DNA of 64,000 nucleotides. It comes from Antarctobacter heliothermus (GTDB lineage: Bacteria; Pseudomonadota; Alphaproteobacteria; Rhodobacterales; Rhodobacteraceae). The stretch is taken from contig NZ_FZON01000008.1 in assembly GCF_900188425.1 (NCBI RefSeq), forward strand, positions 53,154 through 117,153. The letters run 5' to 3'. Under the pieces are notes generated by a model. That model had not been told where the DNA came from. It did no database searches and saw only the letters and a program-made list of their open reading frames with translations. Made by a program: the position numbers and the translations under genes. Positions 53,338 through 62,687 of the stretch are shown here, piece by piece. Every line of letters starts with the position of its first letter. The stretch's first letter is position 1.

Positions 53338-55365
53338 TTAGTCCTCGCCGCCGATCAGCGCCTCGGCCCGGGCGATGATCCCTTCTTTGGTTATGCCAAA
53401 ATGTGCGTAAAGGTCTTCGGCCGGGCCGGACGCGCCAAAACCGTTGAGGCCGACCACGTCATCCTCATTGCGCACATAACGTGTCCAGCCAAATGTTCCG
53501 CCTGCTTCCACAGCGATACGCGGGGCTGTGCCAAGGACGGCGTCACGATAATCGCGCGGTTGCGCGTCGAAGAGTTCCCAACTGGGCATCGACACCACGG
53601 CCACGGCGAGACCACGGTCGGCCAGTGCCTGCGCCGCCTCAACAGCCAGACTGACCTCGGTTCCGGTTGCCAGTATGGTGAGGTCGCGTCCTTTGCTGAA
53701 TTGCCGGATCACATAGGCCCCCCGACTGCTGAGGTTTTCTCCGGTTTCTTCGAGGCGCAGCTGCGGGACACCCTGACGGCTGAGGGCCAACAGCGACGGG
53801 GTTGCACGCGAGCGTATCGCGATGTCCCAGCATTCCAACGTTTCCACGGCGTCAGCGGGCCGAAAGGTATACAGGTTCGGCATGGCGCGCAGCGACGCCA
53901 GATGTTCGACCGGCTGATGGGTCGGCCCGTCTTCGCCCAAGCCAATGCTGTCATGGGTCATCACATAGATTGTGCCGACGCCCATCAACGCCGACAGTCG
54001 GATGGCGTTGCGGGCGTAGTCCGAGAATACAAGGAAAGTGCCGCCATAGGGGATCAGCCCGCCATGTGTGTTCATTCCGTTCATCGCGGCGGCCATAGCA
54101 AATTCGCGCACACCGTAGCCGACATAGCGGCCACCTGTTTGTGCCGAGAACTGGCTGTCCACCGCAGCGACGCGGGTCAGGTTTGAGCCCGTGAGATCGG
54201 CGGAGCCACCAATCAGTTCCGGCACGGACGGGGCAAGCGCGTTGAGGGTAAACAGACTGGCCTTGCGTGTGGCGACATTTTGCGGCGCGTCGAACAGCGC
54301 CTTGCGGGCCGCGGCAACAGCCGCATCATAGTGATCCGGCAGGCCGCGGGTGATGCGGCGGTTGAACTCAAGGGCCCCGGGGTTGGTGGCAAGACGTTTC
54401 TCCCATGCGTCCCGTTCGTGGGCACCGCGCGCTCCGATCTCTTGCCAAGCCAACGCAAGGTTCGCGGGAATTTCGAAAGGGTCGGCAGTCCAGCCCAGCG
54501 CCGCCTTGGCGGCGGCGGCTTCGTCGGTCCCCAGTGGCGCACCGTGCGCGCCTGCGGTGCCAGATTTGGTGGGCGCGCCGAAGCCGATCACCGTCTTCAT
54601 CGAGATCAGCGTTGGCTTGTCCTGCTCGGCTTTCGCCGCTGCGATGGCCTGCGACACGGCGGGAATGTCGTGCCCATCACAGTCGATCACATGCCAGCCA
54701 CAGGCGGCAAGCCGCGCTGGGACGTTTTCGGAAAAGGACACCGAGGTCGGGCCATCGATGGTGATTTGGTTGTCATCGTAAAGCGCGATCAGTTTTCCAA
54801 GTCCCAGGTGCCCGGCAAGGGAAATCGCCTCTTGCCCGATGCCTTCCTGAAGACAGCCATCGCCCAAAAAGACGTAGGTGTGGTGGTCCACGATATCAGC
54901 GCCGAAGTCCGCCGCGAGGGCGCGTTCGGCAATCGCCATGCCAACCGCGTTGGCGAACCCCTGCCCTAGCGGGCCGGTGGTTGTCTCGATCCCCTTGGCA
55001 TGGCCGTATTCCGGGTGCCCGGCGGTTCTTGCACCCAATTGGCGGAAGTTGCGCAACTGGTCGAGGGTCATGTCCGCATAGCCCGTCAGATGGAGCAGCG
55101 AATACAGCAGCATCGAGGCATGCCCGTTCGACAGAACCACCCGGTCACGGTCCGGCCAGTCAGGGGACGACGCATCAAATTTCAGATGATCGCGAAACAG
55201 CGCCGTAGCGGCGTCCGCCATGCCCATGGGTGCGCCCGGATGACCGGATTGCGCGGCCTCGACCGCGTCTATCGACAGGGCGCGAATGCAATTGGCCAAC
55301 GCAAACCCTTTGGGGTCGCGTGCAGCTTTGTCGGCGATGGCTCTGGGTCGCGAATCTTCGGGCAT
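53338..55365 (-). CDS. tkt: Transketolase
   Basis: Thiamine-diphosphate enzyme, 675 residues, full length. N-terminal ALSIDAVEAAQSGHPGAPMGMADAA; TPP-binding GDGCLQEGIGQEAISLAGHLGLGKLIALYDDN near 170; central SADLTGSN and GGRYVGYGVREFAMAAAMNG near 410, with THDSIGLGEDGPTHQPVEHL near 465. With the transaldolase two relics downstream, it can turn erythrose 4-phosphate and xylulose 5-phosphate into F6P and G3P. Divergent from eryR across a palindromic operator. GGAGGACCAC upstream of 55365. Whether a second housekeeping tkt exists elsewhere cannot be seen. Confidence 0.95.
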   Translation of the reverse strand: MPEDSRPRAIADKAARDPKGFALANCIRALSIDAVEAAQSGHPGAPMGMADAATALFRDHLKFDASSPDWPDRDRVVLSNGHASMLLYSLLHLTGYADMTLDQLRNFRQLGARTAGHPEYGHAKGIETTTGPLGQGFANAVGMAIAERALAADFGADIVDHHTYVFLGDGCLQEGIGQEAISLAGHLGLGKLIALYDDNQITIDGPTSVSFSENVPARLAACGWHVIDCDGHDIPAVSQAIAAAKAEQDKPTLISMKTVIGFGAPTKSGTAGAHGAPLGTDEAAAAKAALGWTADPFEIPANLALAWQEIGARGAHERDAWEKRLATNPGALEFNRRITRGLPDHYDAAVAAARKALFDAPQNVATRKASLFTLNALAPSVPELIGGSADLTGSNLTRVAAVDSQFSAQTGGRYVGYGVREFAMAAAMNGMNTHGGLIPYGGTFLVFSDYARNAIRLSALMGVGTIYVMTHDSIGLGEDGPTHQPVEHLASLRAMPNLYTFRPADAVETLECWDIAIRSRATPSLLALSRQGVPQLRLEETGENLSSRGAYVIRQFSKGRDLTILATGTEVSLAVEAAQALADRGLAVAVVSMPSWELFDAQPRDYRDAVLGTAPRIAVEAGGTFGWTRYVRNEDDVVGLNGFGASGPAEDLYAHFGITKEGIIARAEALIGGED

Positions 55366-55430
55366 GTGGTCCTCCTGCGTTGCCGCCGTGCTACGTCAAC
55401 TTCTCAAAAATCACAACATTAAATCCCAAA

Positions 55431-55449
55431 ATAACATTATTGACGTTAT
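55431..55449. promoter_or_regulatory. DeoR-type operator between tkt and eryR
   Basis: ATAACAT (55431-55437) and ACGTTAT (55443-55449) form a 7-base dyad with one mismatch and a 5-base spacer in an AT-rich, 122-base divergent gap. Related half-sites TGACGTTAT and TGACGTGTTAT repeat downstream to 55465. Placement suits an EryR site that controls both eryR-eryH-eryI and the tkt-tal operon. Confidence 0.6.
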
Positions 55450-55487
55450 ATTTGTGACGTGTTATGTTACCCACAGGAGGACAATGC

Positions 55488-56276
55488 GTGAAACGTGACG
55501 ACCGACAGCAGGCAATCATGGATATGCTGGTGACCGCGGGCGAGGTTGAGCTTGACGCGCTATCTGACCACTTTTCCGTGTCCCGCATGACCATTCACCG
55601 CGATCTCGACGACCTTGAGGCTGCGGGTCTTCTGCGCAAGATCAGGGGCGGCGCCACGATCCGTTCTGGCACCCAATTCGAAAGCGATTTCCAGTTTCGC
55701 GAACGTCAGGACAGCGCGGCCAAGACGGCAATGGCGCAAGCGGCATTGCGGCTGATAGAGCCGGGCATGAGCGTGATGATCAACGACGGTTCCATGGCTG
55801 CAAATTTGGGCAAGGCCCTGAGCGCCAAACGACCACTGACCGTCATCACCAACAACGCGGCGGTGATCGACGCCCTGCGGACAGAGGCCGGCATAACGCT
55901 TATCGCACTTGGCGGGGTCTATTCCGCCAAGTTCAACGCATACCTCGGCAAAGTAACCGAAGACGCGCTGGCGCAGTTGCGCGCGGATGTCTGTTTTATC
56001 TCTTCGCCTGCGGTGTCCGGGCTCGAAGTGTTTCACATGGATGATGCTGTTGTCCGCAGCAAACGGGCAATGATCGACCAGGGGGCCGTTCGTGTCCTTC
56101 TGGTCAATCACACACGCTTTGGCCGCGCCGCCCTGCACCGACTCGCCAAACTGTCGGAGTTCGACCACATCATCACGGATACCGCACCCGATCCGGCCGC
56201 CTGCGCGGCGCTCGCCCGGGCCGGGTTGACCCTGACCCTCGCCGATACTTTGGAACCCCAAGAGGCTGACACATGA
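55488..56276 (+). CDS. eryR: DeoR/GlpR-family regulator EryR
   Basis: 262 residues. N-terminal HTH: RQQAIMDMLVTAGEVELDALSDHFSVSRMTIHRDLDDLEAAGLLRKIRGGA, the full DeoR signature. C-terminal DeoRC sugar-phosphate domain: MAQAALRLIEPGMSVMINDGSMAANLGKAL, LTVITNNAAVIDAL, ITLIALGGVYSAKFNAYLG and VLLVNHTRFGRAALHRLAKLSEFDHIITD. Start is GTG at 55488 with AGGAGG 7 bases upstream; the ATG at 55464 has no site. Same order as Rhizobium eryR-tpiB-rpiB. Overlaps eryH by four bases (ATGA). Confidence 0.9.
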   Translation: MKRDDRQQAIMDMLVTAGEVELDALSDHFSVSRMTIHRDLDDLEAAGLLRKIRGGATIRSGTQFESDFQFRERQDSAAKTAMAQAALRLIEPGMSVMINDGSMAANLGKALSAKRPLTVITNNAAVIDALRTEAGITLIALGGVYSAKFNAYLGKVTEDALAQLRADVCFISSPAVSGLEVFHMDDAVVRSKRAMIDQGAVRVLLVNHTRFGRAALHRLAKLSEFDHIITDTAPDPAACAALARAGLTLTLADTLEPQEADT

Positions 56277-57040
56277 CGCAACCACACTACTGGATCGGCA
56301 CCAGCTGGAAGATGAACAAGACACTTGCCGAGGCGCAAGGCTTTGCCTCGGCACTGGCCGTCGCCGATGCTGCCCGCGACCCGCGCATCCAACGCTTTGT
56401 GATCCCGCCGTTCACGGCGGTCCGGGACGTCAAACAGACCCTTGCGACCAGTTCTGTCAAAGTGGGTGCGCAGAACATGCATTGGGCCGACAACGGTGCG
56501 TGGACCGGCGAGGTATCGCCAGTGATGCTGAAGGACTGCAACCTCGACATCGTCGAACTGGGGCATTCCGAACGCCGCGAGCATTTCGGCGAAACCGACA
56601 AGACTGTCGGCCTCAAGACCGAAGCTGCCGTGCGGCACGGCCTTATCCCGCTGATCTGCATTGGCGAAACCCTGGCCGAACGCGAATCCGGCCGCGCGAA
56701 GGAGGTGCTGGAAACGCAGGTTCGCGGCGCGCTTGGAAAACTGGACACGACCCAGAAATCCGCCAAAATCCTGCTGGCTTACGAACCCGTTTGGGCCATC
56801 GGCGAAAACGGCATTCCGGCGACATCGGACTATGCCGACGAACGGCAGGCCGAGATTATCTCTGTGGCTGCCGACGTACTGGGTCGCAGGGTGCCCTGCC
56901 TGTACGGCGGATCGGTCAACCCCGACAATTGCGCAGAACTCATCCAGTGCCCTCATATTGACGGGCTGTTCATCGGGCGCTCTGCCTGGAACGTCCAAGG
57001 CTATCTGGACATCCTGTCCCGCTGCGCGTCGGTCATCTGA
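56273..57040 (+). CDS. eryH: D-3-tetrulose-4-phosphate isomerase (TpiA2-like)
   Basis: 255 residues, triosephosphate isomerase fold. [10 protein letters not shown] with the catalytic Lys, [15 protein letters not shown] with the electrophilic His near residue 98, [14 protein letters not shown] with the catalytic Glu near 170, and [13 protein letters not shown] and GLFIGRSAW. In Brucella the paralogue TpiA2 (EryH) isomerises D-3-tetrulose 4-phosphate to D-erythrulose 4-phosphate rather than triose phosphates. Context between eryR and eryI fixes this reading. 19 bases from eryI. Confidence 0.92.
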   Translation: MTQPHYWIGTSWKMNKTLAEAQGFASALAVADAARDPRIQRFVIPPFTAVRDVKQTLATSSVKVGAQNMHWADNGAWTGEVSPVMLKDCNLDIVELGHSERREHFGETDKTVGLKTEAAVRHGLIPLICIGETLAERESGRAKEVLETQVRGALGKLDTTQKSAKILLAYEPVWAIGENGIPATSDYADERQAEIISVAADVLGRRVPCLYGGSVNPDNCAELIQCPHIDGLFIGRSAWNVQGYLDILSRCASVI

Positions 57041-57059
57041 AACAGGAAAGGAATATACC

Positions 57060-57515
57060 ATGAAAATTGCAGTTGCAGGCGACAGCGCCGGTGAAGGTCT
57101 GGCCAAGATCCTTGCCGAGCACCTGAACGGCGCGCATCAGGTGTCGGACATCTCTCGCACCGATAGCGGACCGGACTCATTTTACGCCAACATGGCGGAT
57201 CGCGTGGCCACGGCCGTGCTGGCGGGTGAATACGATCGCGCAATCCTGTGCTGCGGCACCGGGATTGGCGTTTGCCTGTCGGCCAACAAAGTGCCGGGCA
57301 TCCGCGCCGCCCAATGCCATGACACCTATTCGGCAGGCAAAGCCGCGACGTCGAACAATGCGCAGATCATCACGATGGGCGCTCGCGTGATCGGATCGGA
57401 ACTGGCCAAGGACATTGCCGACGCCTTTTTGTCGTCGAGCTTCGACCCTGACGGCCGGTCAGCCGGAAACGTGACTGCGATCAACGAGGTCGACGCGAAA
57501 TACAACAAGGCCTGA
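57060..57515 (+). CDS. eryI: D-erythrose-4-phosphate isomerase (RpiB-like)
   Basis: 151 residues of the RpiB/LacAB family. [22 protein letters not shown] start, [32 protein letters not shown] region near residue 60-90 with the catalytic Cys in [22 protein letters not shown] near 105. In Brucella EryI converts D-erythrulose 4-phosphate to D-erythrose 4-phosphate, the last pathway step. Last gene of eryR-eryH-eryI; a strong hairpin follows. AGGAAAGGA upstream. Confidence 0.92.
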   Translation: MKIAVAGDSAGEGLAKILAEHLNGAHQVSDISRTDSGPDSFYANMADRVATAVLAGEYDRAILCCGTGIGVCLSANKVPGIRAAQCHDTYSAGKAATSNNAQIITMGARVIGSELAKDIADAFLSSSFDPDGRSAGNVTAINEVDAKYNKA

Positions 57516-57554
57516 ACTGTCGCAGCGCGTTTCGCGCAGACCTTTCAGGCCGAA

Positions 57555-57586
57555 ACCGGAACCCCGGCCTCCCTCGGGGTTCCGGT
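57555..57586 (+). terminator. Hairpin after eryI
   Basis: A perfect 11-base stem, ACCGGAACCCC (57555-57565) with GGGGTTCCGGT (57576-57586), and a 10-base loop, 39 bases after the eryI stop. There is no T tract. It should end or attenuate the eryR operon before the second kinase gene. Confidence 0.7.
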
Positions 57587-57606
57587 CAGACAACGGGCAC
57601 CAGAGA

Positions 57607-59145
57607 ATGCAGGACATGGACAGGATTCTGGCAATAGACAACGGGCTGACCGTCACCAAGGCTGTCATCTTCGATCTCGAAGGCACCCAGATCGCTGTAA
57701 GTCGACGCAACGTGCCGCAGCTGCAGCCTGCGCCGCGCCGGGTGGAACGCGATATGGCAGCGTTGTGGCAGCAGACTGCGGCGGCGATCCGCGAGGTGCT
57801 TGAATCCAGCGCCACGGACCCGGCACGGATCGTGGCGGTCGCGGCCACGGCCCATGGCGACGGGCTGTATCTGCTGGACCGCGACGCCGCGCCGCTGGGA
57901 CCGGGCATCCTGTCACTCGACAGCCGCGCCATCGACATCGTCGACGACTGGCAGCGCAGTGGCACCGACCACAAAGCGCTGAGCCTGACCGGACAGGCGC
58001 CACATGTCTCGGCACCCTCTGCGCTGCTTGCCTGGATGCGCCGGGAGGACCCCGACTGCTATGCCCGGATCGGGCACATCCTGTCCTGCAAGGACTGGCT
58101 TTGCTATTGCCTGAGCGGTCATATCGGAACCGACCGGACAGAGGCCAGCACCTCTTTCTGCGATGCCCAAAGCCAAAGCTATTCACCTGACGCGCTTGCG
58201 CTTTTCGGGTTGGCCGATCTGGACGGCGCCTTGCCGGACGTCGCACATTCTGCGGAAATCGTCGGAACGATCACCGCCGACGCGGCCCGGGCGACCGGCC
58301 TGACCAAAGGGACGCCGGTGGCTGCCGGCCTTCATGATGTGACGGCGTCCGCACTTGGCATTGGCGCGCATCAACCCGGCGTCGTTGGTATCGTGGCGGG
58401 CACCTATTCGATCAACGAATGTGTCTCTACCGCCCCCCGGATCGACGCCCGCTGGTTCTGTCGCAATGCCGTTGGGCCGGGTCAGTGGAACAACATGGCG
58501 ATTTCTCCTGCTTCGGCTACCAATTACGACTGGTTTCTCGACAGCCTGTGTGCAGCGGAACGCCAAAGTGCCGACGCCTCCATTCACGCCCGTCTGGGGC
58601 CGGAAATCGACGCCGCGCTGTCGCGCCCGTCGTCGATCCTGTATCACCCCTACCTGTTCGGGTCGCCCATGGGTGCGGCACCAAGCGCCGGATTTCTGGG
58701 GCTGCGCGGCTGGCATGGCCGCGGCGACATGCTGGCCGCCCTGCTGGAAGGCATCGCCTTCAACCACCGCCAGCACATCGACGCCTTGCGCGATGGCTTT
58801 GGCGGCACCGAGGCCCGGCTGACCGGGGGGGCATCGCGCAACCCTACCGTGGCGCAACTCTTTGCCGATATTCTGGACATGCCGGTCACCGTGACGGACA
58901 CGGATGAGGCCGCCGCATGGGGGGCCGCCCTTTGTGCCGGGGCCGCCGTCGGCACCTTTGCCCGGTTCGACGCCGACCCCCGCGATATTGACCGCCACGC
59001 GACGGTTTACCGGCCGTCCCCCGATCGCGTCGCCCACTATACAGAACGGTATGCCGTCTATCGGGAGATCGCAGAGACCATGACATCCACTTGGGATCGG
59101 CTAAACGCTCTTGAGGCGATGGGCCGGGGCGGTCGTCATGACTGA
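57607..59145 (+). CDS. Second FGGY-family carbohydrate kinase, substrate unknown
   Basis: 512 residues. DRILAIDNGLTVTKAVIFDLEG is the phosphate 1 motif; VAVAATAHGDGLYLLDRD and ILSLDSRAIDIVDDW near 100; SCKDWLCYCLSG near 160; VAAGLHDVTASALGIGAHQPGVVGIVAGT near 240; ARLTGGASRNPTVAQLFADIL near 400. It shares the build of EryA but is a distinct relative with similarity in style to xylulose/L-xylulose kinases. A start at 57616 (MDRILAID) is also possible. Coupled to the GlpD-like gene by an 8-base overlap. Threitol or another C4/C5 polyol is a guess from context. Confidence 0.88.
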   Translation: MQDMDRILAIDNGLTVTKAVIFDLEGTQIAVSRRNVPQLQPAPRRVERDMAALWQQTAAAIREVLESSATDPARIVAVAATAHGDGLYLLDRDAAPLGPGILSLDSRAIDIVDDWQRSGTDHKALSLTGQAPHVSAPSALLAWMRREDPDCYARIGHILSCKDWLCYCLSGHIGTDRTEASTSFCDAQSQSYSPDALALFGLADLDGALPDVAHSAEIVGTITADAARATGLTKGTPVAAGLHDVTASALGIGAHQPGVVGIVAGTYSINECVSTAPRIDARWFCRNAVGPGQWNNMAISPASATNYDWFLDSLCAAERQSADASIHARLGPEIDAALSRPSSILYHPYLFGSPMGAAPSAGFLGLRGWHGRGDMLAALLEGIAFNHRQHIDALRDGFGGTEARLTGGASRNPTVAQLFADILDMPVTVTDTDEAAAWGAALCAGAAVGTFARFDADPRDIDRHATVYRPSPDRVAHYTERYAVYREIAETMTSTWDRLNALEAMGRGGRHD

Positions 59146-60808
59146 TACGCCCATTGAGAACTTCGACGTTGTCATTCTGGGCGCCGGGATCAACGGCGCG
59201 GGGGTGTTTCGGGACCTCTGTGAACAGGGTCTGAAATGCCTGATCATCGACAAGGGCGACTTTGGCTCCGGCACCAGCGCGGCGCCATCACGGCTGATCC
59301 ACGGCGGATTGAAATACCTGGAAACCGGCGAACTGCGCCTGGTCGCTGAATCCACCTATGAACGGAATCTACTGATGAAAAACGCCGCACATCTGGTGCG
59401 GCCGCTTCCGACAGCGATCCCGATCCTGTCCTGGACCAAGGGCGTCACCGCTGCCCTGCGCACCTTGTTTCGGTCAACGACAGCCCCTCGCAGTCGGGGC
59501 GCGCTGCTCGTCAAGGTCGGCCTTTCGCTGTACGACCACTATGGATCGAGGGCGCGTCAGATGCCCCGGCATCGCATGATCACGCGCCGCAAAGCATTGG
59601 CCGAGATTCCGGCCCTGACGCCGCGGATCGTTGCGCTGGGAACCTACTATGACGCCACCATTTCGGCCCCGGAACGGCTGGTTCTGGAACTGATCGAGGA
59701 CGGGCAAAAGGCGTCGCCCGAATCCCGGGCGATGAACTGGTGTGGCGTGACCGGAACCTCCGATGGCACACTGCACCTGAAACCGGAAACCGGCGAAGGA
59801 AAAGCCGTCAGGCCACGGTTTGTCGTCAATGCGACCGGTCCCTGGATTGATCGCGTGAATGGCCTTCTCGGCCTCAACAGCCAGTATATCGGTGGCACAA
59901 AAGGATCACACGTCCTGCTGGATCACCCCGCGCTGCTGCGGCAATTGGACGGCAGAATGCTGTACTTTGAGGCCGATGACGGGCGCATCCTTCTGGTTGT
60001 TCCGTTTCAGGGCAAGGCGCTGGTTGGTTCTACGGACATTCCTTCAGCGGATCCGGACAGCGTTGCCTGCACTGACGATGAAACGCACTATTTCATGCAA
60101 AGCTTGCATGATCTGCTGCCGGGGCTTGAATTCAATCGTGACCAGATTGTCTATGCCTATGCGGGCATCCGGCCGCTTCCCAATTCACAGGGCGTCGCAC
60201 CGGGGCTGATCAGCCGCGATCATTCCGCGCTAAAAGATGCCGCAACACCGGAGCGCCCCTTTCCGATCCTTTCTCTGGTCGGGGGCAAATGGACGACGTT
60301 TCGGGCCTTTTCAGCCGAAGTGACCGACACGGTGCTTGCCGACCTGAACGCACCCCGGCTGCGTGGGACGGACGAAATGCCCATCGGCGGCGGACGTGGC
60401 ATGCCGCGCACAACAGCAGAACGTACCGAGTGGATCATCGCAGCGGCTCAGTACACCGGCGCCGCACCAGAGCGCCTAGAAACGCTGCTGGACCGTTATG
60501 GCACGACCGCACGCGACATCGCCCGGCACGAAGGGATCCAGCCGAAACCTCTGATTGATGCGCCCGAATTTACCGAGCCAGAATTGGATTGGATCGTTCG
60601 AAACGAAAGTGTCGTGCATCTGGCCGATGTCCTGTTGCGGCGGACACCCCTTGCGATCAGCGGACACCTGACTCCGAAACTTTGCTGTTCCGCCGCCACT
60701 ATCGCAGCGGCGGCGCTGGGTTGGACCGCAGAGCGCAAGGAGGCAGAGCTGAAACGCCTCGCGGCGCTTCTTGCCGAACGCCACGGCGTTCACCTAGACT
60801 TTGGGTGA
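59138..60808 (+). CDS. Second GlpD-like FAD-dependent polyol-phosphate dehydrogenase
   Basis: 556 residues. FAD motif FDVVILGAGINGAGVFRDLCEQGLK; DFGSGTSAAPSRLIHGGLKYLETGELRLV; VVNATGPWIDRVNGL; VPFQGKALVGSTDIPSADPD; AYAGIRPLPNS and LVGGKWTTFRAFSAEV. Longer than EryB by about 55 residues, with a full C-terminal helical domain as in GlpD. It should oxidise the product of the kinase just upstream, quinone being the likely acceptor. Glycerol 3-phosphate is possible, yet GlpF and GlpR genes are absent. Overlaps the kinase by 8 bases; 22 bases before the DhaKL gene. Confidence 0.88.
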   Translation: MTDTPIENFDVVILGAGINGAGVFRDLCEQGLKCLIIDKGDFGSGTSAAPSRLIHGGLKYLETGELRLVAESTYERNLLMKNAAHLVRPLPTAIPILSWTKGVTAALRTLFRSTTAPRSRGALLVKVGLSLYDHYGSRARQMPRHRMITRRKALAEIPALTPRIVALGTYYDATISAPERLVLELIEDGQKASPESRAMNWCGVTGTSDGTLHLKPETGEGKAVRPRFVVNATGPWIDRVNGLLGLNSQYIGGTKGSHVLLDHPALLRQLDGRMLYFEADDGRILLVVPFQGKALVGSTDIPSADPDSVACTDDETHYFMQSLHDLLPGLEFNRDQIVYAYAGIRPLPNSQGVAPGLISRDHSALKDAATPERPFPILSLVGGKWTTFRAFSAEVTDTVLADLNAPRLRGTDEMPIGGGRGMPRTTAERTEWIIAAAQYTGAAPERLETLLDRYGTTARDIARHEGIQPKPLIDAPEFTEPELDWIVRNESVVHLADVLLRRTPLAISGHLTPKLCCSAATIAAAALGWTAERKEAELKRLAALLAERHGVHLDFG

Positions 60809-60830
60809 CGCGCTCAGGGAGGTTTCAGGA

Positions 60831-62588
60831 ATGCCAGACCATCACCGCAAGCTGATCAACGCTCCAGAGAGTCTGATCGAGGATCTGGTCGCGGGCATGG
60901 TCTCTGCCCATCCCTCCCTGCTTTGTGTCGAGGGTGACACCGGACGGGCCATCGTAGCGCGCAATGGCCCAAGAGATGGCAAGGTCGGGATCGTCGTCGG
61001 CGGCGGGTCAGGGCATGAACCTGCATTCGCAGGCTATGTCGGCAAGGGGCTGGCCGACGCCGCGCCACTGGGCAACATCTTTGCCTCCCCGTCACCCGCA
61101 CAGATCATGGACGCCGGTTTCGCCGCCGATGGCGGCGTGGGCGTGTTGCTTTTGTATGGCAACTACACCGGCGACGTGATGAATTTCGGGATGGCTGCCG
61201 AAGGTTTGGCCCAACACGGCATCACTGCCAGATCTTTTGTCGTAACCGACGACATCGCCTCGGCTCCGCCAGACCGGGCAGAGGAAAGACGTGGCATCGC
61301 CGGGGATTTCTTTGTTTTCAAGATTGCAGGTGCCGCGGCGGATCAGGGGGCAACCCTGAATGAGGTTGAGGCCGCGGCGGCGCGGGCCAATGCCGCAACC
61401 CGCACCATGGGCGTCGCCCTGTCTGCCTGTATCCTGCCACAGACCGGACGTCCGAATTTCGACCTGCCCGTGGGAGAGATGGAAATCGGCATGGGCATAC
61501 ATGGGGAACCCGGCATCGAACGCGGCCCGGCAGAAAGCGCCGACGCGGTGACGGATCGCCTGTTGGCCCCGATCCTGCATGAGCTGGAGCTGACCGCCGG
61601 TGACCGGGTCGCGCTTCTGGTCAACGGGCTGGGATCGACCTCTCTGATGGAGCTTTACCTGCTGCACCGGCGCGCGGCGGAATTGCTGGCGCAGAGACAT
61701 GTGGAAATTCATCAAAGCTGGGTCGGCGAATACTGCACCTCGCTGGATATGGAGGGCGCGTCGATCACGCTGATGCGGCTGGATGACGATTTGCAACACT
61801 GGCTGGATCATCCCTGTGAGACACCCGCCCTAAAGGTCGGGCAATCCCACGCGGAGACGCCACCGCGTCGCCCGCGAAAGCGCCCGCCCGCCAAGGCCCA
61901 GCACAGCTCTGCCATCGACCGCGATGCGTTGAAAACCGACGGCGATATCGGCCCGCGCGAATTTACCGCCATGATGCGCGCCGGGGCCGAGGCGATCTTT
62001 GCCGCCTGTGACCATCTCTGCGCGCTCGACGGCCAGATCGGTGACGGGGATCATGGGCTCACCATGGAAATCGGCTGGAAGGCCGTGCTGGATACGCTGT
62101 CCGAAAATGACCCGGACATGACGATCACCGAAACCTGTGATCGCATGGCAGACGCCTTTCTTGGTGCGGTGGGTGCGTCTGCGGGACCGCTGTACGCATC
62201 GGGCTTTGTGGCTGCGGGGCAGGCGGTTTCGGACCGGTTAGCCCTCGACGCGATGTCGCTGGCCAGATGGCTCGACGGATTGGCACAGGGCATCGCGACA
62301 AGGGGGCAAACGCAACCGGGCGAAAAGACAATGCTGGACGCCTGGCGGCCTGCTGCGGACGCGGCCTTGGCCCATGCCACGGAGGCTGGAACAAGCCGGT
62401 CCTGTCTGACAGCTGCCAGCACGGCAGCAAGGGACGGAGCCACGGCGACCGCAGATATGCAAAGCGCCAAGGGCCGGTCAAAGAAACTTGGGAAGCGGGC
62501 AATCGGACACATTGATCCGGGCGCGGAGTCGGCAGCCATCCTTATGGCCGCGTGGGCCGATGCTGAGTCTACTGCCGGTCGTCAATAG
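60831..62588 (+). CDS. Single-chain dihydroxyacetone kinase-family protein (DhaK-DhaL fusion)
   Basis: 585 residues. DhaK part: NAPESLIEDLVAGMVSAHPSL, VGGGSGHEPAFAGYVGKGLADAA, LYGNYTGDVMNFGMAAE and MEIGMGIHGEPGIERG, whose His makes the hemiaminal link to the substrate carbonyl. A linker rich in Arg/Pro/Lys (about 350-365) leads to DhaL with DGQIGDGDHGLTMEIGWKAV near 405 (Mg-ATP aspartates) and GASAGPLYASGF. ATP-dependent type, as in Citrobacter. Relatives act on D- or L-erythrulose in mycobacterial tetritol pathways, so an erythrulose kinase is plausible here. GGGAGG is 8 bases before 60831. Confidence 0.9.
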   Translation: MPDHHRKLINAPESLIEDLVAGMVSAHPSLLCVEGDTGRAIVARNGPRDGKVGIVVGGGSGHEPAFAGYVGKGLADAAPLGNIFASPSPAQIMDAGFAADGGVGVLLLYGNYTGDVMNFGMAAEGLAQHGITARSFVVTDDIASAPPDRAEERRGIAGDFFVFKIAGAAADQGATLNEVEAAAARANAATRTMGVALSACILPQTGRPNFDLPVGEMEIGMGIHGEPGIERGPAESADAVTDRLLAPILHELELTAGDRVALLVNGLGSTSLMELYLLHRRAAELLAQRHVEIHQSWVGEYCTSLDMEGASITLMRLDDDLQHWLDHPCETPALKVGQSHAETPPRRPRKRPPAKAQHSSAIDRDALKTDGDIGPREFTAMMRAGAEAIFAACDHLCALDGQIGDGDHGLTMEIGWKAVLDTLSENDPDMTITETCDRMADAFLGAVGASAGPLYASGFVAAGQAVSDRLALDAMSLARWLDGLAQGIATRGQTQPGEKTMLDAWRPAADAALAHATEAGTSRSCLTAASTAARDGATATADMQSAKGRSKKLGKRAIGHIDPGAESAAILMAAWADAESTAGRQ

Positions 62589-62687
62589 CCACGTCGGCGA
62601 TAGGCACCTGCACATCCCGTTCATGCGCGGGGACTGTACGCTGGACCCAACCCTGCTGTCTCTGGACCCCGTTCAGGCTTGGAAAAA

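Noticed and set aside
52723..54186. Plus-strand frame of about 487 codons across fba/fbp relics and tkt
   Set aside because: Opposes the intact transketolase; composition and lack of motifs show it is a shadow frame.
40668..62588. The whole erythritol/polyol region as cargo of the tRNA-Pro element
   Set aside because: The orientation of the tRNA 3' fragment puts the integrated element on the right side; the polyol genes are on the native flank and share the base composition of the rest of the window.
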